The position numbers were made by a program, and so were the translations under genes. From assembly GCA_021734525.1 (NCBI GenBank), contig JAIPIW010000006.1, positions 1 to 41,218 on the forward strand: a stretch of DNA of 41,218 bases, in the 5' to 3' direction. This stretch comes from Candidatus Altimarinota bacterium (GTDB taxonomy: Bacteria; Patescibacteriota; Gracilibacteria; UBA4473). The notes under the pieces are model-generated. The model ran no database searches and was not told the DNA's origin. It saw only the letters and a program-made list of their open reading frames with translations. The stretch's first letter is position 1; each line of letters begins with the position of its first letter. This document shows, in pieces, positions 1 through 6,702 of the stretch.

Positions 1-1
1 G

Positions 2-499
2 AATAAAAATTTAGATGATTTCGAATTAGATAGTGATTCTGTAGATGTTTACGAAGAATTATCAAAATTACTCCCTGATTTAAAAAAAGCCATTAATACT
101 ATCGATACTGTCTTAAACAAATTAACTATTGAATCACTAACAAACTCAGAGATCTCTTCTGCTGTAAATATTTTAAGTAAAGTAACCTTTCTAATTCTTA
201 TTAAGTTAAAAGATAATGACCCTTTGCGGATAAATGATAAGCAAGGAGAATTTTCTTTTAAATTATCTTTTATTTTTGAAAAATTCTCTGAATATTATAA
301 CGAAAATAATCCCAAAGAAGCTCTTCGTTGTTTGACAATAAAGCAAAAAGAACTCAAAGAATTGGTAAGAGAAATAATTCCTTGGCTAAATTCTCTTGAT
401 CACTACTTAACAGACTTAATTGAACAAAATCCAAAAATTACAGAACTTATAAATGCCTCAACAAATACTATTTTTACTAGAGCAGAAATAAGTAATTAA
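2..499 (+). CDS. Hypothetical helical protein, 5' end cut by window
   Basis: The frame is open from base 2 to a TAA at 497-499, giving at least 165 residues with the N-terminus missing. The product is rich in Lys, Glu, Asn, Leu and Ile, with no cysteine-rich, membrane or signal segment. It looks mostly alpha-helical, with amphipathic stretches such as EELSKLLPDLKKAINTIDTV near the visible start. I recognise no family. The DNA is AT-rich (about 70 percent or more), more so than tuf downstream. It is followed by an 87 nt gap with a good promoter for the next gene, so the two need not be one transcript. Its helical character resembles the C-terminal third of the next protein, but I see no clear sequence similarity. 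The TTG at 224 is an internal codon of this open frame, not a start. Confidence 0.6.
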   Translation, partial: NKNLDDFELDSDSVDVYEELSKLLPDLKKAINTIDTVLNKLTIESLTNSEISSAVNILSKVTFLILIKLKDNDPLRINDKQGEFSFKLSFIFEKFSEYYNENNPKEALRCLTIKQKELKELVREIIPWLNSLDHYLTDLIEQNPKITELINASTNTIFTRAEISN

Positions 500-536
500 A
501 GTCCTTCTTTGATTTATTAAATTAGTATTAATGCGC

Positions 537-564
537 TTGACATTTTTTATGATATATATATAAG
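537..564 (+). promoter_or_regulatory. Sigma70-type promoter of the HATPase gene
   Basis: TTGACA (537-542) and TATAAG (559-564) are separated by 16 nt. The predicted start of transcription is near 571, about 16 nt before the ATG at 587. No Shine-Dalgarno sequence lies between. Confidence 0.65.
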
Positions 565-586
565 CATCTAAATCCAAGATTAAATT

Positions 587-1969
587 ATGGATATTCCTGA
601 CATAGATTTACTAGAAAGGTATGAACTAGAGCAAGAAGCCCTAGCAAACAAAAATGCTCTCGAAGCAAAACAAACTCTTCGGCAAAATTTACCAGAAATT
701 TTAAAAAACATGGAATTCCTTAAAGATTTTCTTCTACAAGAAAATCTTTCTTTAGGAAAATTAACTGCTTCCATGAAAGATATTAGAGAAAGAGCCTCTT
801 ATTGTTCAGAACAAATGGATCTAGTTAGTAAACTCTCTGAAACAGATATAATTAGAAGATCTCGAGGCCATGATATCCACGGCATACTACCACACTTAGG
901 AGCCTTAGGTAGCGAATTATTTACCGCAGAAGACTTTTTTTCAATCCTAGATAATTTACAAAAAAGTATTCCTCTCCTGTATTACTGGGCAAAATCTCTC
1001 AAATTCATACTAGACCCAGAATATACTCACAATCGACCAATTTCTCTACAAACTTTTGTCCGAGACATACAATCTTGTTTCGAAGGCACATATAGTTTTA
1101 ATCGTAAGAAAGACTCTTACGAAATCCAAGTTGAATTCCAACAGATAACAAACTCAGAAGATGTAACCCTAGATATTGATGATGGTAGTTTAGCAATGAT
1201 CATTCTTAATTGCATCCGCAATGCTGCTGTCCATGGAGAGGCTGATAAGATATCGATCGGTATTAAAGATACAGATGATTACGTAGGGGTCGTTATAGCT
1301 GATAACGGTAAAGGGATTACTGCTTTCCCAGAGGGAAAAGTAAATGATATTTTGTATTCTGGAATATCTAGCACGGGAGATTCAGATCGTGGTATTGGCT
1401 TATCTGATGTTACTAAAAAACTAGCTCATTTTAATGCCACCATAGACATCCTTCCTCACGGTGGTTTTAGTAGAAATGGCACCACTCCTCCCAATGAACA
1501 TGGTGCTGTTTTTCGTATTAGGATCCCTTTAAAAAAGAAAACAACAGTCACCACCAGACAAATACAACAAGATATTTCTAAAGTTATTAAACCCCTTGCT
1601 CATTCTGAAATACTTAATAAATTCTCACAGGCCAAATCTAGCATAGAAAAAATTATGTTTTCTACTGATCTTTCTTTAGAAAAATTAGAAACCGGACAGG
1701 GAAATTTAATTAGAAACTCTAGTAGGAAAATATCTAATATTATAAAAATAATTAAAGAGAGTTATCCTGAACAACAAGCCTCATTTCCTGACACGACACT
1801 CAAAAGCTTCGAATTTATTGAAAATCTTTCTAATATGCCAGATTCCAATATCTGGGATATTTATAAAGAATTAAGTGCTCATAATTTAAATCTCTACAAG
1901 ACCAGCGAACATTTAAAAGAAATAGAAAGAACGATATCTAAAAACATAACACGTCTTTCTTTATCTTAA
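587..1969 (+). CDS. Soluble HATPase / histidine-kinase-like protein
   Basis: A 460-residue protein without signal peptide or membrane helix. Residues about 195-315 form a GHKL-type ATPase domain: N box NCIRNAAVHG (208-217), G1 box DNGKGI (239-244), G2 box DRGIGL (267-272). Upstream, RGHDIHGIL (93-101) sits where a dimerisation/phosphoacceptor helix would be, with H95 the candidate phosphorylated histidine. The first 80 residues are helical. Residues about 325-460 form an extra helical C-terminal region, which could be a phosphotransfer or partner-binding bundle (inference). Histidine kinases of this class bind ATP and phosphorylate their own histidine. A sensor input domain and a response regulator are both absent here. 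It could instead be an anti-sigma-like or other GHKL ATPase. The start is the first ATG after a good promoter. Confidence 0.7.
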   Translation: MDIPDIDLLERYELEQEALANKNALEAKQTLRQNLPEILKNMEFLKDFLLQENLSLGKLTASMKDIRERASYCSEQMDLVSKLSETDIIRRSRGHDIHGILPHLGALGSELFTAEDFFSILDNLQKSIPLLYYWAKSLKFILDPEYTHNRPISLQTFVRDIQSCFEGTYSFNRKKDSYEIQVEFQQITNSEDVTLDIDDGSLAMIILNCIRNAAVHGEADKISIGIKDTDDYVGVVIADNGKGITAFPEGKVNDILYSGISSTGDSDRGIGLSDVTKKLAHFNATIDILPHGGFSRNGTTPPNEHGAVFRIRIPLKKKTTVTTRQIQQDISKVIKPLAHSEILNKFSQAKSSIEKIMFSTDLSLEKLETGQGNLIRNSSRKISNIIKIIKESYPEQQASFPDTTLKSFEFIENLSNMPDSNIWDIYKELSAHNLNLYKTSEHLKEIERTISKNITRLSLS

Positions 1970-2017
1970 AAAAGAGGACATATATCAGAAAACCTTATTA
2001 TTTTATGCACTAAAAAT

Positions 2018-2045
2018 TTGACAATTTTCATACGGACTCTAGACT
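2018..2045 (+). promoter_or_regulatory. Promoter of tuf
   Basis: TTGACA (2018-2023), 16 nt spacer, TAGACT (2040-2045). The start of transcription would be near 2052, leaving a leader of about 34 nt rich in pyrimidines and ending in AAAAAATG without a Shine-Dalgarno sequence. Confidence 0.6.
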
Positions 2046-2085
2046 CTTCCCGTATTTTTGTCTTAATTCTTAACTTACCTAAAAA

Positions 2086-3279
2086 ATGGCAGACAAATTC
2101 GACCGATCTAAACCCCATGTAAACGTCGGAACTATTGGACACGTTGATCATGGAAAAACAACTCTTACCGCTGCTATAACTAAAACATTAGCAGACAGGC
2201 TACCTTCTAACATTAACAAATTCGTTGCTTTTGATCAGATTGATAACGCTCCAGAAGAAAAAGCTCGTGGTATTACCATCGCTACTTCTCACCAGGAGTA
2301 TGAATCAGAAAAACGTCACTACGCTCACGTTGACTGTCCAGGTCACGCTGACTACGTAAAAAACATGATTACTGGTGCTGCCCAGATGGACGGAGCTATT
2401 TTAGTAGTTGCCGCTACTGATGGTCCAATGCCACAAACTAAAGAACACATCCTTCTTGCTCGTCAGGTTGGAGTAGACAACATTGTTGTCTTCTTGAACA
2501 AGTGCGACATGGTTGATGACGCTGAAATGATTGATCTAGTGGAGATGGAAGTTCGAGAAGAACTATCTAAACGAGAATATGACGGAGATAAAGCCATTAT
2601 TGTTCGTGGTTCTGCTCTTAAGGCCCTAGATGATCCTAAAGGTGAGTGGGGAGACAAAATCATGGAATTAGTTAAAGCTTTGGATGAGAATATTCCAGAG
2701 CCAGAGCGTCCAGTCGACAAAACTTTCCTAATGTCTATAGAAGATGTTTTCTCTATTAAAGGACGAGGAACTGTGGCTACCGGACGTATTGAACAAGGTA
2801 TTGTAAAAGTTGGTGAAGAAATAGAAATTGTCGGGATTAAAGACACTAGAAAAGTAGTAGTTACTGGAGTAGAAATGTTCCGTAAATTACTAGATGAAGG
2901 ACGAGCTGGAGATAATGTTGGAGTTCTTCTACGAGGTGTTGAACGAGAAGAAATTGAGCGTGGACAAGTTCTTGCTAAACCAGGAACTATTACTCCGCAC
3001 ACCGAATTTGAAGCTGAAGTTTATATTCTTAAGAAAGAAGAAGGTGGACGACATACTCCTTTCTTCAAAGGATACAAACCACAATTCTTCATCCGAACAA
3101 CTGACGTTACTGGAGAAGTTATTCTTCCAGACGGTGTAGAAATGGTTATGCCTGGAGACAACTCTAAGTTCAAAGTAGCTCTAATCTGCCCAATTGCTCT
3201 TAACGAGGGAACTCGTTTCGCTATCCGAGAAGGAGGACGAACAGTTGGAGCAGGAGTTGTTACCAAGATTTTGAAGTAA
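2086..3279 (+). CDS. tuf: Translation elongation factor EF-Tu
   Basis: EF-Tu is the GTPase that carries aminoacyl-tRNA to the ribosomal A site. All three domains are present in 397 residues, the usual bacterial length. The GTPase motifs are intact: P-loop GHVDHGKT (18-25), RGIT in switch I (61-64), DCPGH (83-87), NKCD (138-141) and a GSAL motif in the 170s. The C-terminal barrel ends in the typical [13 protein letters not shown]. The gene stands alone with its own promoter and a strong terminator 23 nt after the stop codon, not in a str operon with fusA and rpsJ. Synonymous codon choice is more regular than in its neighbours, as expected of a highly expressed gene. The start is ATG in CTAAAAAATGGC, a context shared with gap, with no Shine-Dalgarno sequence. 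Confidence 0.98.
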   Translation: MADKFDRSKPHVNVGTIGHVDHGKTTLTAAITKTLADRLPSNINKFVAFDQIDNAPEEKARGITIATSHQEYESEKRHYAHVDCPGHADYVKNMITGAAQMDGAILVVAATDGPMPQTKEHILLARQVGVDNIVVFLNKCDMVDDAEMIDLVEMEVREELSKREYDGDKAIIVRGSALKALDDPKGEWGDKIMELVKALDENIPEPERPVDKTFLMSIEDVFSIKGRGTVATGRIEQGIVKVGEEIEIVGIKDTRKVVVTGVEMFRKLLDEGRAGDNVGVLLRGVEREEIERGQVLAKPGTITPHTEFEAEVYILKKEEGGRHTPFFKGYKPQFFIRTTDVTGEVILPDGVEMVMPGDNSKFKVALICPIALNEGTRFAIREGGRTVGAGVVTKILK

Positions 3280-3302
3280 CATTCTCTCTCAATAAACAAC
3301 TT

Positions 3303-3329
3303 AAAACTCCGCCATCAGGCGGAGTTTTT
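3303..3329 (+). terminator. Rho-independent terminator after tuf
   Basis: Perfect 11-bp stem AAAACTCCGCC (3303-3313) / GGCGGAGTTTT (3318-3328) with loop ATCA and a T-run. It lies 23 nt after the tuf stop codon. Confidence 0.93.
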
Positions 3330-3349
3330 GTAACAAATACCTTACTTTT

Positions 3350-3450
3350 TCGTTTTATACATTGAAGGGGGATCCGTAAAACGCTAAGAGGCATTGACCA
3401 TAGGGAAAGAATCAATCTTTCCCGGCGTTTTTGGTTCTCCCTGAACCCTT
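3350..3450 (+). promoter_or_regulatory. Structured leader, attenuator-like
   Basis: CGTTTTA (3350-3356) is complementary to TAAAACG (3377-3383). The same TAAAACGC can instead pair with GCGTTTTT (3425-3432), enclosing a GC-rich hairpin GGGAAAGA / TCTTTCCC (about 3403-3423). The second fold is a terminator-like hairpin with a T-run, the first its alternative. A further small hairpin GGTTC-TCCCT-GAACC follows (about 3433-3447). The layout resembles a riboswitch or attenuator before the small ORF at 3464, but it matches no aptamer class I can name. Confidence 0.4.
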
Positions 3451-3463
3451 AACCCCATTTTCC

Positions 3464-3568
3464 ATGGATCCTGTTTTATCGTTTGCGGTAGGACTTATCG
3501 TTTTTCTATTTCTAATGTCAATGAGGATTACAATGGAAAATAATTCCCGAACGTCGAAATTTTATTAA
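3464..3568 (+). CDS. Possible 34-residue single-helix membrane peptide
   Basis: ATG at 3464 opens 34 codons to TAA (3566-3568). Residues about 5-19, SFAVGLIVFLFLMSM, make a single hydrophobic helix, followed by a short polar tail (RITMENNSRTSKFY). No Shine-Dalgarno sequence is visible. The ORF overlaps RNA structure: AATGAGGA (about 3519-3526) can pair with TCCTCATT (3583-3590), and TCCCGA (3545-3550) with TCGGGA (3575-3580). The segment could therefore be a structured non-coding RNA with a chance ORF. The strongly hydrophobic run favours a real small membrane peptide, but the call is tentative. Confidence 0.35.
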   Translation: MDPVLSFAVGLIVFLFLMSMRITMENNSRTSKFY

Positions 3569-3591
3569 AGTATGTCGGGATGTCCTCATTT

Positions 3592-3623
3592 AAAAGTAGC
3601 GACTATTTAGTCGCTACTTTTTT
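3592..3623 (+). terminator. Strong rho-independent terminator
   Basis: Stem AAAAGTAGCGACT (3592-3604) / AGTCGCTACTTTT (about 3609-3621) with a 4-nt loop, followed by further Ts. It closes the structured region that starts near 3350, so that region is probably transcribed on the plus strand as its own unit. Confidence 0.9.
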
Positions 3624-3649
3624 AAGAATTAAATTCTAATACTTTAAAT

Positions 3650-3683
3650 CACTCGGACACATCTTTTACAATGTGTCCGAGTG
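3650..3683 (-). terminator. Hairpin 3' of the secreted-protein gene
   Basis: Perfect 13-bp inverted repeat CACTCGGACACAT (3650-3662) / ATGTGTCCGAGTG (3671-3683) with an 8-nt loop. It lies 24 nt beyond the stop of the minus-strand gene at 3708. The tract after it on the minus strand is AT-rich but has no long T-run. Confidence 0.7.
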
Positions 3684-3707
3684 TTAATCCCTGTTCAGTA
3701 ATCAAAC

Positions 3708-4559
3708 CTACCTAGCTGCACTGTCCCAAGATCTTCTCTCTTGGATAGTAGCAGCCTTTATAAGCGCACGTAGTCCGTAACATACGTATTCTATTGTATG
3801 GCGCCAAATATTAGAAGCCATTACATAATAACGCATGTCGGACAATGCCCCAGAAAAAGACATCTTCCCATCCATTTCTTCTTCCCAAGGCAAAGAACAC
3901 CCCAGGATTTCTGAAGCAGATACTAGTATCCGCCTGTCATTTTTAGACAGGGGTTCTTCTGTCCGAGATTCCCAGGCTTGAAAGGCCATGTATACCTCAG
4001 AACGAGCACTAAATCCTTTTTTGAGATACAGGTTCGTACCCTGAAGGATTTTTTGCTCCTGCTGAACCAGCATATCAAAATGACGCAGGAGTGCTTTATC
4101 TGCCAGAAGACGAATGAGAAAGTCCTTCAGGACAATAAAAGTTGATCTTGCCTGGCTAACTGATCCCATAACCCCCCAAATACGGGCAACTACTCCATAA
4201 CCAGCATATTTAGCGGATGAATCCGCGTAAGCCAGTAACTCTGTGCTGTTCGGAACTTCCTCATAAGGAATTCCGGTAACAGAACAAAAATTGGTGTGAA
4301 TGAATTCCTTTGCTCCCCACTTTCTCATCCAAGAATATTGGGAGGGAAGATCATTCGCCATTGCATCAACTAAACTTGACACAATGACACCTAATGCGGA
4401 ATCAATATCTGCTTCGGTCATGGGAATGACCACAGCAGAAGTGCCTGTTGAAACTACTTCACTACCATCACTGACAGTGACATCACCAACTGCAAAAGCG
4501 GTTGTGTTTAGTGCGACCAAAACGGCCAGCACTAGGAGCATAACCTGCATTCTTTTCAT
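3708..4559 (-). CDS. Secreted protein of unknown function
   Basis: A 283-residue protein with a clear signal peptide: positive MKRM, hydrophobic core QVMLLVLAVLVALNTTA and a probable AFA cleavage site near residue 23. The mature part is helical and amphipathic, contains several Trp and a few Cys (NFCSVTG, EILGCSLPW, EYVCYG), and has no motif I recognise. GC content is visibly higher than in the flanking genes and codon choice differs, which may mean transfer or an unusual origin. It stands alone between a consensus promoter on the minus strand and a 13-bp terminator hairpin. GTAGGACCC directly before the ATG gives a partial Shine-Dalgarno sequence. Location is presumably the cell exterior or membrane surface. 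Function is unknown. Confidence 0.7.
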   Translation of the reverse strand: MKRMQVMLLVLAVLVALNTTAFAVGDVTVSDGSEVVSTGTSAVVIPMTEADIDSALGVIVSSLVDAMANDLPSQYSWMRKWGAKEFIHTNFCSVTGIPYEEVPNSTELLAYADSSAKYAGYGVVARIWGVMGSVSQARSTFIVLKDFLIRLLADKALLRHFDMLVQQEQKILQGTNLYLKKGFSARSEVYMAFQAWESRTEEPLSKNDRRILVSASEILGCSLPWEEEMDGKMSFSGALSDMRYYVMASNIWRHTIEYVCYGLRALIKAATIQERRSWDSAAR

Positions 4560-4678
4560 GGGTCCTACCCTTCCGTAAAAGTTAACGATTTGTGAATGAA
4601 CAGGAGTCTGAAACGAAACCCCTATTCATCACAACTATTTATTGTTTTGAATAAAAATCTCAGTTTTCAGACTTTTCT

Positions 4679-4706
4679 ATTATAATTAAAATATTGTAAA
4701 TGTCAA
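4679..4706 (-). promoter_or_regulatory. Consensus promoter for the secreted-protein gene
   Basis: On the minus strand TTGACA (4706-4701), 16 nt spacer, TATAAT (4684-4679). Both hexamers are perfect consensus. The transcript would have a leader of about 110 nt before the ATG at 4559. The promoter abuts the thrS stop codon. Confidence 0.85.
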
Positions 4707-4709
4707 TAG

Positions 4710-6458
4710 CTAATCACTCAGTAACTTTAAAAAAACCTCCATCTTCATCTTCTGATCTTTTTCCTCTCCATACTTACGCATAGTAACTGATTTATTTTTC
4801 ACTTCCTCGTCTCCCACTATCACAGAAAAGGGCACCTTATGCGTCTGTGATTGACGAATCCTTTTCCCCAACGTTTCTTCTGCTTTATGTAGTTCTGCTC
4901 GACCACCCTGTTTTCTTATTTTTTCCAATAATTCCGCTGCAAATTTTTCATGATCTTTTGCTACCGGCAAAATGTATGCCTGCACCGGAGCAAGCCATGC
5001 TGGAAATGCTCCCGCATAATGTTCGATAAGAAATCCAATAAACCGTTCATGTGTTCCCAAAGGGGCACGATGAATAATAACAGGAGTTTCTTTTTCTCCT
5101 TTCTTATTTATAAATTCTAAATTAAATTTCTTCCCCATATGTAAATCAAGCTGATTAGTGGAAGCAGTAAATTCTCGCCCAATTGAAGACTTTATCTGAA
5201 AATCCATTTTTGGTCCGTAAAAAGCCGCCCCCTCGTGCATTACAGTAAAAGGAACTCCTGATTTTTCCATTGCTTCAAGAGACATTTTTTCAGCTAATAC
5301 CCAATCCTCTTCTTCCCCATGATATTTATCCATTTTCTTTGGATCTCGCAAAGCGAGTTCCATACGATATTCATTTATCCCTAATTCTTTGTAGTAATAT
5401 TCATGCAATCGTATTACTTGAATAAATTCCTCAATCGCATCTTCCATGGAACAATAAATATGAGCATCATTCATACACATTCCTCGAACACGCATAAGCC
5501 CAAACAAACTTCCAGAATCTTCATATCTATGGCAAATTCCGTATTCAGCAAGTCGCAAGGGAAGGTCTTTATAGCTTCTTGGACGCGCCGAAAAAACCTT
5601 GTGATGAAATGGGCAGTTCATCGGCTTAATATAATAATTCTCTTCTTCAATTTTAATTGGCGCATACATACTGTCCTTGTAGAGAGGTAGATGTCCCGAG
5701 GTATAAAATAGATTTTCCTTTGTTAAAACAGGTGTTGTAACACGTTGATACCCCCATTCTCTTTCTGTTTTTTTTGCCCAGTCCTCCAAAATATCTTTAA
5801 TTACATTCCCTTTGGGAAGCCAAAGTGGTAGTCCTGGTCCGATTTCTTCGTCAAACGCAAATAAATCTAATTCTTTTCCTAGCTTCCGGTGATCTCTTTT
5901 CGCTGCCTCTTCCAACATATATTCATATGCTTTTAGTTCTTCATCATTCTCAAAAGCTACCCCGTAAATTCTAGTTAACATTGGCCTGTTCTCATCTCCT
6001 CGCCAATAGGAACCAGCAATTCTGGTAAGCTTAAAAACTCCTAAATCTCCGGTAGATTTTAAATGTGGTCCAGCACAAATATCTCGATAAACAACATTAC
6101 CGCTATCATCTGTAAAATCATAGGCAGATATTTCTTCTCCTTTTTCTACAATCCCATCGATAAGTTCTAGTTTGTAGGGATCATCTTTCCAAATATTTCG
6201 GGCTTCTTTTTCTGAAAACTTCTTCTTATCTGTTTTAAAATTCTTATTAACTATCCAACGCATCTTCTTTTCGATTTTCTTGAAATCACTATCTGAAATT
6301 TTGTGATCACCAAAATCAAAGTCCTGATAGAACTCAGTATCCGTCCAAGGACCAACTCCCAGCTTAAGGTCAATTTCTGGAAAGGTCATTTTGACCGCAA
6401 AAGTCATTACGTGACTACCAGTATGTCTTCGTTTAATGCCGATATCCTCTTTATCCAT
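4710..6458 (-). CDS. thrS: Threonyl-tRNA synthetase lacking the TGS domain
   Basis: Charges tRNA-Thr with threonine in the cytoplasm. It has 582 residues, against about 640 in E. coli. The N-terminal TGS domain is absent: the protein begins almost directly with the editing domain, RRHTGSHV (10-17, H12 and H16) and CAGPH (128-132). The class II core follows with motif 2 RYEDSGSLFGLMRVRG (311-326) and motif 3 HRAPLGTHERF (463-473). The zinc ligands expected in ThrRS are present: C282 (MNCPFH), H333 (NDAHIYC) and H463. A C-terminal anticodon-binding domain follows (about 485-582). The short N-terminus is not a wrong start, because a threonine attenuator lies directly upstream. No Shine-Dalgarno sequence precedes the ATG. 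Confidence 0.96.
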   Translation of the reverse strand: MDKEDIGIKRRHTGSHVMTFAVKMTFPEIDLKLGVGPWTDTEFYQDFDFGDHKISDSDFKKIEKKMRWIVNKNFKTDKKKFSEKEARNIWKDDPYKLELIDGIVEKGEEISAYDFTDDSGNVVYRDICAGPHLKSTGDLGVFKLTRIAGSYWRGDENRPMLTRIYGVAFENDEELKAYEYMLEEAAKRDHRKLGKELDLFAFDEEIGPGLPLWLPKGNVIKDILEDWAKKTEREWGYQRVTTPVLTKENLFYTSGHLPLYKDSMYAPIKIEEENYYIKPMNCPFHHKVFSARPRSYKDLPLRLAEYGICHRYEDSGSLFGLMRVRGMCMNDAHIYCSMEDAIEEFIQVIRLHEYYYKELGINEYRMELALRDPKKMDKYHGEEEDWVLAEKMSLEAMEKSGVPFTVMHEGAAFYGPKMDFQIKSSIGREFTASTNQLDLHMGKKFNLEFINKKGEKETPVIIHRAPLGTHERFIGFLIEHYAGAFPAWLAPVQAYILPVAKDHEKFAAELLEKIRKQGGRAELHKAEETLGKRIRQSQTHKVPFSVIVGDEEVKNKSVTMRKYGEEKDQKMKMEVFLKLLSD

Positions 6459-6476
6459 GTAATAAAATTATAGATT

Positions 6477-6502
6477 AAAAAAAATCTCCGTCCACCGGAG
6501 AT
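6477..6502 (-). terminator. Attenuator terminator in the thrS leader
   Basis: On the minus strand ATCTCCG (6502-6496), loop GTGGA, CGGAGAT (6490-6484), then a run of eight Ts (6484-6477). It lies only about 18 nt before the thrS ATG, after the leader peptide, so it can work only as a conditional terminator. Confidence 0.88.
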
Positions 6503-6555
6503 CTATTTACTTACAACTAGACCTCCGATTAATCGGTGTAGGTGGTTGTAGTTGT
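6496..6555 (-). promoter_or_regulatory. Threonine attenuator: competing antiterminator stems
   Basis: Three alternative pairings are visible in the minus-strand RNA. Stem 1:2 pairs ACAACTA (6555-6549) with TAGTTGT (6519-6513), continued by ACCT/AGGT and the self-complementary CCGATTAATCGG (6525-6536). Stem 2:3 pairs CGGAGGTCT (6527-6519) with AGATCTCCG (6504-6496): nine base pairs, one of them G-U. Stem 3:4 is the terminator. The threonine codons lie in segment 1, so a ribosome stalled there would free segment 2 to form the antiterminator. Confidence 0.85.
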
Positions 6556-6570
6556 AGCAATTGTTTTCAC
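6529..6570 (-). CDS. Threonine-rich leader peptide of thrS
   Basis: A 13-codon ORF starts at GTG (6570-6568) and ends at TAA (6531-6529). It reads MKTIATTTTTYTD, with 7 threonines, 5 of them consecutive, using ACA, ACT and ACC codons. It lies between a good promoter and the attenuator stems, exactly as in classical leader-peptide attenuation (compare the E. coli thr operon leader). The predicted transcription start is at or within about 3 nt of the GTG, so the leader would be translated from a leaderless end. Its role would be to sense charged tRNA-Thr: slow translation of the threonine run favours thrS expression. The peptide itself needs no other function. Confidence 0.82.
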   Translation of the reverse strand: MKTIATTTTTYTD

Positions 6571-6577
6571 GATAAAA

Positions 6578-6605
6578 AGTGTATGAATTATTCTTATGAT
6601 GTCAA
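6578..6605 (-). promoter_or_regulatory. Promoter of the thrS leader transcript
   Basis: On the minus strand TTGACA (6605-6600), 16 nt spacer, TACACT (6583-6578). Transcription should begin about 7 nt further, next to the leader GTG at 6570. Confidence 0.75.
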
Positions 6606-6607
6606 GA

Positions 6608-6627
6608 TGTTATATTATAATATAACA
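6608..6627. repeat. Perfect 20-bp AT palindrome between thrS and gap
   Basis: TGTTATATTATAATATAACA is its own reverse complement. It lies 3 bp upstream of the thrS leader promoter and 76 bp before gap. It contains TATAAT on both strands. The same core TTATATTATAATATAA recurs at 23614-23633, with a 3-nt insertion at 11210-11230. It may be a shared operator or only a bidirectional -10 region. Confidence 0.5.
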
Positions 6628-6702
6628 TTATATATTACCCTTTTCTTTCTTTAAATTTTATTTAGAATATTTTCGTTATTTTTCAATTATTATTTCTAAA
6701 AA

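Noticed and set aside
2463-3002. 179-codon frame antisense to tuf, and other antisense frames in gap, rnj, topA and the oxidoreductase genes
   Set aside because: Shadow frames produced by the codon pattern of strongly conserved genes on the other strand.
6459-6605. T-box riboswitch before thrS
   Set aside because: No T-box consensus sequence and the leader is too short; a threonine leader peptide with competing stems explains it fully.
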